Shown: one piece after another, positions 28,683 through 29,056 of the stretch
Layout of the letters: every line of letters starts with the position of its first letter
Position numbering within the stretch: the stretch's first letter is position 1
NCBI GenBank assembly: GCA_001414345.1
Contig: LLCB01000498.1
Coordinates: 1-29,056 of the forward strand
From: Hymenoscyphus infarciens
Lineage: Eukaryota; Ascomycota; Leotiomycetes; Helotiales; Helotiaceae
Length of the DNA: 29,056 bases
Direction of reading: 5' to 3'
Notes under the pieces: model-generated
The model's database searches: none
Told to the model about the DNA's origin: nothing
The model's input: only the letters and a program-made list of their open reading frames with translations
Position numbers and translations under genes: made by a program

Positions 28683-29056
28683 CTACTAAATAAGCTTAAA
28701 AGTCTCTTAAAATAAGAAAGAATCTCCTATTTAGTTATATCTCTACTAGCTAGTATACTTTTATATATCTTATATAGATATATTTAGTTATCTAGAGTAT
28801 TAAGTATTAGTATTATCTACTAAATAAGCTTAAAAGAATCTTAAATTAAGAGAGAATCTCCTATTTAGTTATCTCTCTCCTAGCTAGTATACTTTAATAT
28901 ATATTATATAGATATATTTAGTTATCTAAAGTATTAAATATTAGTATTATCTACTAAATAAGCTTAAAAGACTCTTAAATTAAGAGAGAATCTTCTATTT
29001 AGTTATATCTCTACTAGCTAGTATACTTTAATATATATTATATAGATATATTTAGT
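28683..29056. repeat. Tandem repeat of 134 bp, at least 2.8 units
   Basis: The marker CTACTAAATAAGCTT occurs at 28683, 28817 and 28951, exactly 134 bp apart, and the intervening sequence matches with few differences. Two further partial copies of part of the unit occur in inverted orientation at about 28521-28562 and 28598-28642, so the array is flanked by a head-to-head inversion. It continues past the window end. Confidence 0.85.

Larger units (their letters stand above)
27430..29056. repeat. Second RIP-degraded AT-rich block, continuing beyond the window
   Basis: TpA-rich sequence with almost no CpA/TpG, as at the left end. From 27430 to about 27780 composition is mixed, and afterwards strongly AT-rich. 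No open frame of interest survives. The recurring internal modules (listed separately) show that it derives from repetitive DNA. The right boundary is outside the window. Confidence 0.85.

Overview
The window looks like nuclear DNA of a filamentous ascomycete (Pezizomycotina). The genes carry short GT-AG introns of about 45-65 nt with CTAAC or CTGAC branch sites. Both ends are extremely AT-rich and almost lack CpA/TpG, as repeat-induced point mutation (RIP) leaves DNA. A Leotiomycete is my guess from general gene style only; the species cannot be fixed from this sequence.

Layout. 1-950 is an RIP-degraded AT-rich block. 1170-1772 (+) is the RNase H2 subunit C gene (RNH203 type), with three CGCGT motifs just upstream. 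After a 1.6-kb convergent spacer comes 4812-3415 (-), a 465-aa phospholipase D/nuclease-fold protein with two HxKxxxxD motifs. It shares a 664-bp divergent promoter with a ten-exon peroxisomal Lon protease gene at 5477-8791 (+), 910 aa, ending in Ser-Gln-Leu. From about 8.9 to 23.1 kb lies a 14-kb stretch with no convincing gene. It holds three clusters of old, diverged local repeats (11.9-12.2, 12.7-13.3 and 14.4-14.8 kb), several simple-sequence arrays, a near-perfect 36-bp-arm hairpin (19709-19804) and a few orphan ORFs. 23162-25776 (+) is a Zn2Cys6 transcription factor with an AT-hook and a probable PAS-like region; its zinc-finger coding sequence needs a GC-AG intron, an 8-nt microexon and a 717-nt intron. 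27430-29056 is a second RIP block, with a 134-bp tandem repeat and recurring palindromic modules.

The genes are independent eukaryotic units with no operon or obvious gene cluster. RNase H2C acts in ribonucleotide excision and R-loop removal, Lon in peroxisomal protein quality control, and the Zn2Cys6 protein in transcription. The main points of interest are a stop codon in the Lon gene that overlaps a splice donor, so splicing could remove the peroxisomal signal; the unusual splicing inside the zinc finger; and the long gene-free interval with decayed repeats upstream of the transcription factor. Exon structures were derived by hand from reading frame, splice consensus and remembered family conservation, without alignment or transcript data.
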